Shown here: positions 62,732-64,000 of the stretch, piece after piece
How positions within the stretch are numbered: the first letter of the stretch is position 1
Layout: the number at the start of each line of letters is the position of its first letter
DNA from: Polyangium sp. 15x6
GTDB lineage: Bacteria > Myxococcota_A > Polyangia > Polyangiales > Polyangiaceae
Assembly: GCF_029960785.1 (NCBI RefSeq)
Contig: NZ_JASBQE010000012.1
Coordinates: forward strand, 1 to 64,000
Reading direction: 5' to 3'
Length of the DNA stretch: 64,000 bases
Made by a program: the position numbers and the translations under genes
Notes under the pieces: generated by a model
Told to the model about the DNA's origin: nothing
The model's input: the letters and a program-made list of their open reading frames with translations, nothing else
Database searches by the model: none

Positions 62732-64000
62732 ACCCAGCCGTCGGGGATCACCGCAGGATCCAGGTCGCGCAGGCCGCGTTCGAGCAGGTCCGCGAGCACG
62801 ACCGCGGCCTCGGGCGCGCCGGCTGCACGGGCGCGGTTCGAGAACGCTTCAATCTGCGCGAGCGCGTCACGGCGCGAGAGCACGCGGTAGTCGACGGCAG
62901 GTAGGCCGAGGCTCCGGTATCCGTCGCGGATCACCGCGGCGTGGTGTGCTGCGAACCGAGGCGCGACGGTCCTGCCGTAGTAGAGCAGGCGAACCGTGTG
63001 ATCGCGCCGCGCCGAGAGCACGGCGCGTTCGTCCGCGGGAACGTCGGGGTGCGCGAGGAGCGCCTGCAGCGCGTCGTAGTAGTCGCGGAGCTGCCCGGAG
63101 TATGGATCGTCCACGACGAGGTCGCCGCTGTCGTAAAGCGCCTGGAGCGGTTCGAAGTATGCGAGGTCGATGCGCAGCGACTCGAGCGGTCGCGCTGCGT
63201 TGCCGTCATCGAGACCCGTGACGCGGCTCCAGACGACGACGCTCTCGCCCTTGCGCGTATCTTCCGCGATCGAACGATCGATCGTCTCCGCGCGCCCCCG
63301 CGTGGCGCGCTCCCAGAGCGTCTCGTGAATCGTCGCTCCGCTCTCCGCGCCGGGCGCCGATCCTGCGTAGGCCCAGATCGTCGCTACGTGCGGGAAGATC
63401 GCCTGCACGCGAAGGAGCGCGTACCGACCGCCCGAGTAACAGCCCGCGACGTGCACGTCCTCGATCGCGCGCGCCGCGCGGGGCATGGCCGTCGCGAGAT
63501 CGCCGAGCGCGTCGAGCGTGAGCGTGCCGTTCTCGTCGCCCCACACGCCCGCGCCCACGCTGTGCCCGGAGAGCACGAGTCGCGCGGGGATCGAGCGCCC
63601 CTTCTCCGCCTCGGCCCAGACCTCGGCGATCCGGCCGAGCTCGTCCCGCGCGTCCGGCGGCGTGCCTTCGAGCACGCGCGCGATCGCCGCGGTCTGATCC
63701 GGCGGCAGCGCGAGCGTCCGCGCGAAACCGAGCGCGCCCTCCTCGGTCGAGAGATCGTGCACCACGCCCGCCACGCGCAGTCGATCATCGCCCTCGGGCG
63801 AGTCGAGCACGGGCACCACGTCCGCCCCGGTCCTCACGAGCGCGCGGTGCTCGACGACCGCGCCCGGGTTCATCCCGACGAACAGGATGCCGTCGTTCGG
63901 CCCGCCCTCCGTGGGGATCTCGAGCTCCCATCCGATCTGCACGAAGCCCGGATTCGTGCGCAGACTCGGGTACGTGGCCGCGTTCGCGTCGACGAGTGCC
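62728..64000 (-). CDS. Clan-CD (caspase/CHAT-like) peptidase-like protein, partial
   Basis: At least 423 residues; the frame stays open to the window edge (ALVDANAATYPSLRTNPGFV precedes the GTG at 63942), so the true start lies beyond. The segment RLVLSGHSVGAG, about 45 residues later VHVAGCYSGGRY, fits the His...Cys dyad spacing and hydrophobic strands of clan-CD peptidases such as CHAT domains and caspases. GHSVG also matches a hydrolase GxSxG, so an alpha/beta-hydrolase is possible but the Cys block is less well explained. The stop TAG shares the palindrome CTAG with the convergent kinase stop. The family is not firmly recognised. Confidence 0.65.
   Translation of the reverse strand, partial: ALVDANAATYPSLRTNPGFVQIGWELEIPTEGGPNDGILFVGMNPGAVVEHRALVRTGADVVPVLDSPEGDDRLRVAGVVHDLSTEEGALGFARTLALPPDQTAAIARVLEGTPPDARDELGRIAEVWAEAEKGRSIPARLVLSGHSVGAGVWGDENGTLTLDALGDLATAMPRAARAIEDVHVAGCYSGGRYALLRVQAIFPHVATIWAYAGSAPGAESGATIHETLWERATRGRAETIDRSIAEDTRKGESVVVWSRVTGLDDGNAARPLESLRIDLAYFEPLQALYDSGDLVVDDPYSGQLRDYYDALQALLAHPDVPADERAVLSARRDHTVRLLYYGRTVAPRFAAHHAAVIRDGYRSLGLPAVDYRVLSRRDALAQIEAFSNRARAAGAPEAAVVLADLLERGLRDLDPAVIPDGWV

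Overview
The window looks like chromosomal DNA from a large-genome myxobacterium of the Polyangiales type (Sorangium/Polyangium relatives). The grounds are very high GC with strong third-position G/C, many 1-4 bp stop/start overlaps, Ser/Thr kinases with C-terminal extracellular tails, an MglA-type GTPase, strings of lipoproteins and Cys-rich secreted proteins, and an NtrC-type enhancer-binding regulator. This is inference from content; no 16S rRNA gene is present.

Layout. 1-116: C-terminal end of an IS5-type transposase. 332-11417: a membrane-anchored trehalose-6-phosphate synthase, an RND-HlyD-TolC tripartite efflux operon (minus strand) and a divergent sensor kinase/NtrC-type regulator pair. 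The intergenic region between them holds two divergent sigma-54 promoters around two palindromic sites. 11436-18126 (minus): DUF1622 membrane protein, PAS-PAS-STAS protein, cytochrome P450, O-methyltransferase, SRPBCC protein, DUF2156 acyltransferase-like protein and MarR regulator. 18228-18518: a 43-bp tandem array. 18586-20172 (plus): HAD hydrolase, a head-to-head pair of multi-hairpin elements, and a hypothetical protein.

20138-40362 is a 20-kb co-directional minus-strand run. In transcription order it has an ECF sigma factor and its putative anti-sigma partner, lipoprotein, LpxL-like acyltransferase, J-domain protein, DnaK-type Hsp70, Pro-rich adaptor-like protein, M1 aminopeptidase, membrane protein, tRNA-Phe, two lipoproteins, Ser/Thr kinase, TPR-PEGA protein, lipoprotein, a protein with 14 Cys-rich repeats, and a glycogen-synthase-like GT5 enzyme. 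Most neighbours overlap or nearly touch. 40645-43988 (plus): rhomboid protease, PA14 lipoprotein, MglA-like GTPase with a long tail. 44143-49793 (minus): the cell-shape operon mreB-mreC-mreD-mrdA-rodA. 50016-53704: L33, an RRM protein, a diiron acyl-ACP desaturase-like enzyme and a divergent Lgt. 53833-59090: a nearly complete molybdenum-cofactor cluster (patatin-moaB-moeA facing moaD-moaA-narM/moaC-moaE). 59198-64000: a kinase-ATPase-TPR giant and a convergent clan-CD-peptidase-like protein that runs off the window.

The most notable non-gene structure is a dispersed element with four copies (130-298, 19196-19386 on minus, 19375-19534, 44020-44120). Each copy has four GC-rich hairpins in the same order. 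Stem sequences differ between copies but remain paired, while several loops are conserved (GGAYA in hairpin 3, CTTG in three of four copies of hairpin 2). This is the pattern expected of a structured RNA or RNA-selected repeat. Other highlights are the NarM-like/MoaC fusion, the sensor-OtsA fusion, and the divergent sigma-54 control region of the efflux system. The three gene-free stretches over 300 bp are 18127-18585 (43-bp array), 19189-19620 (hairpin elements) and 51351-51777 (only a candidate promoter and a small inverted repeat seen).
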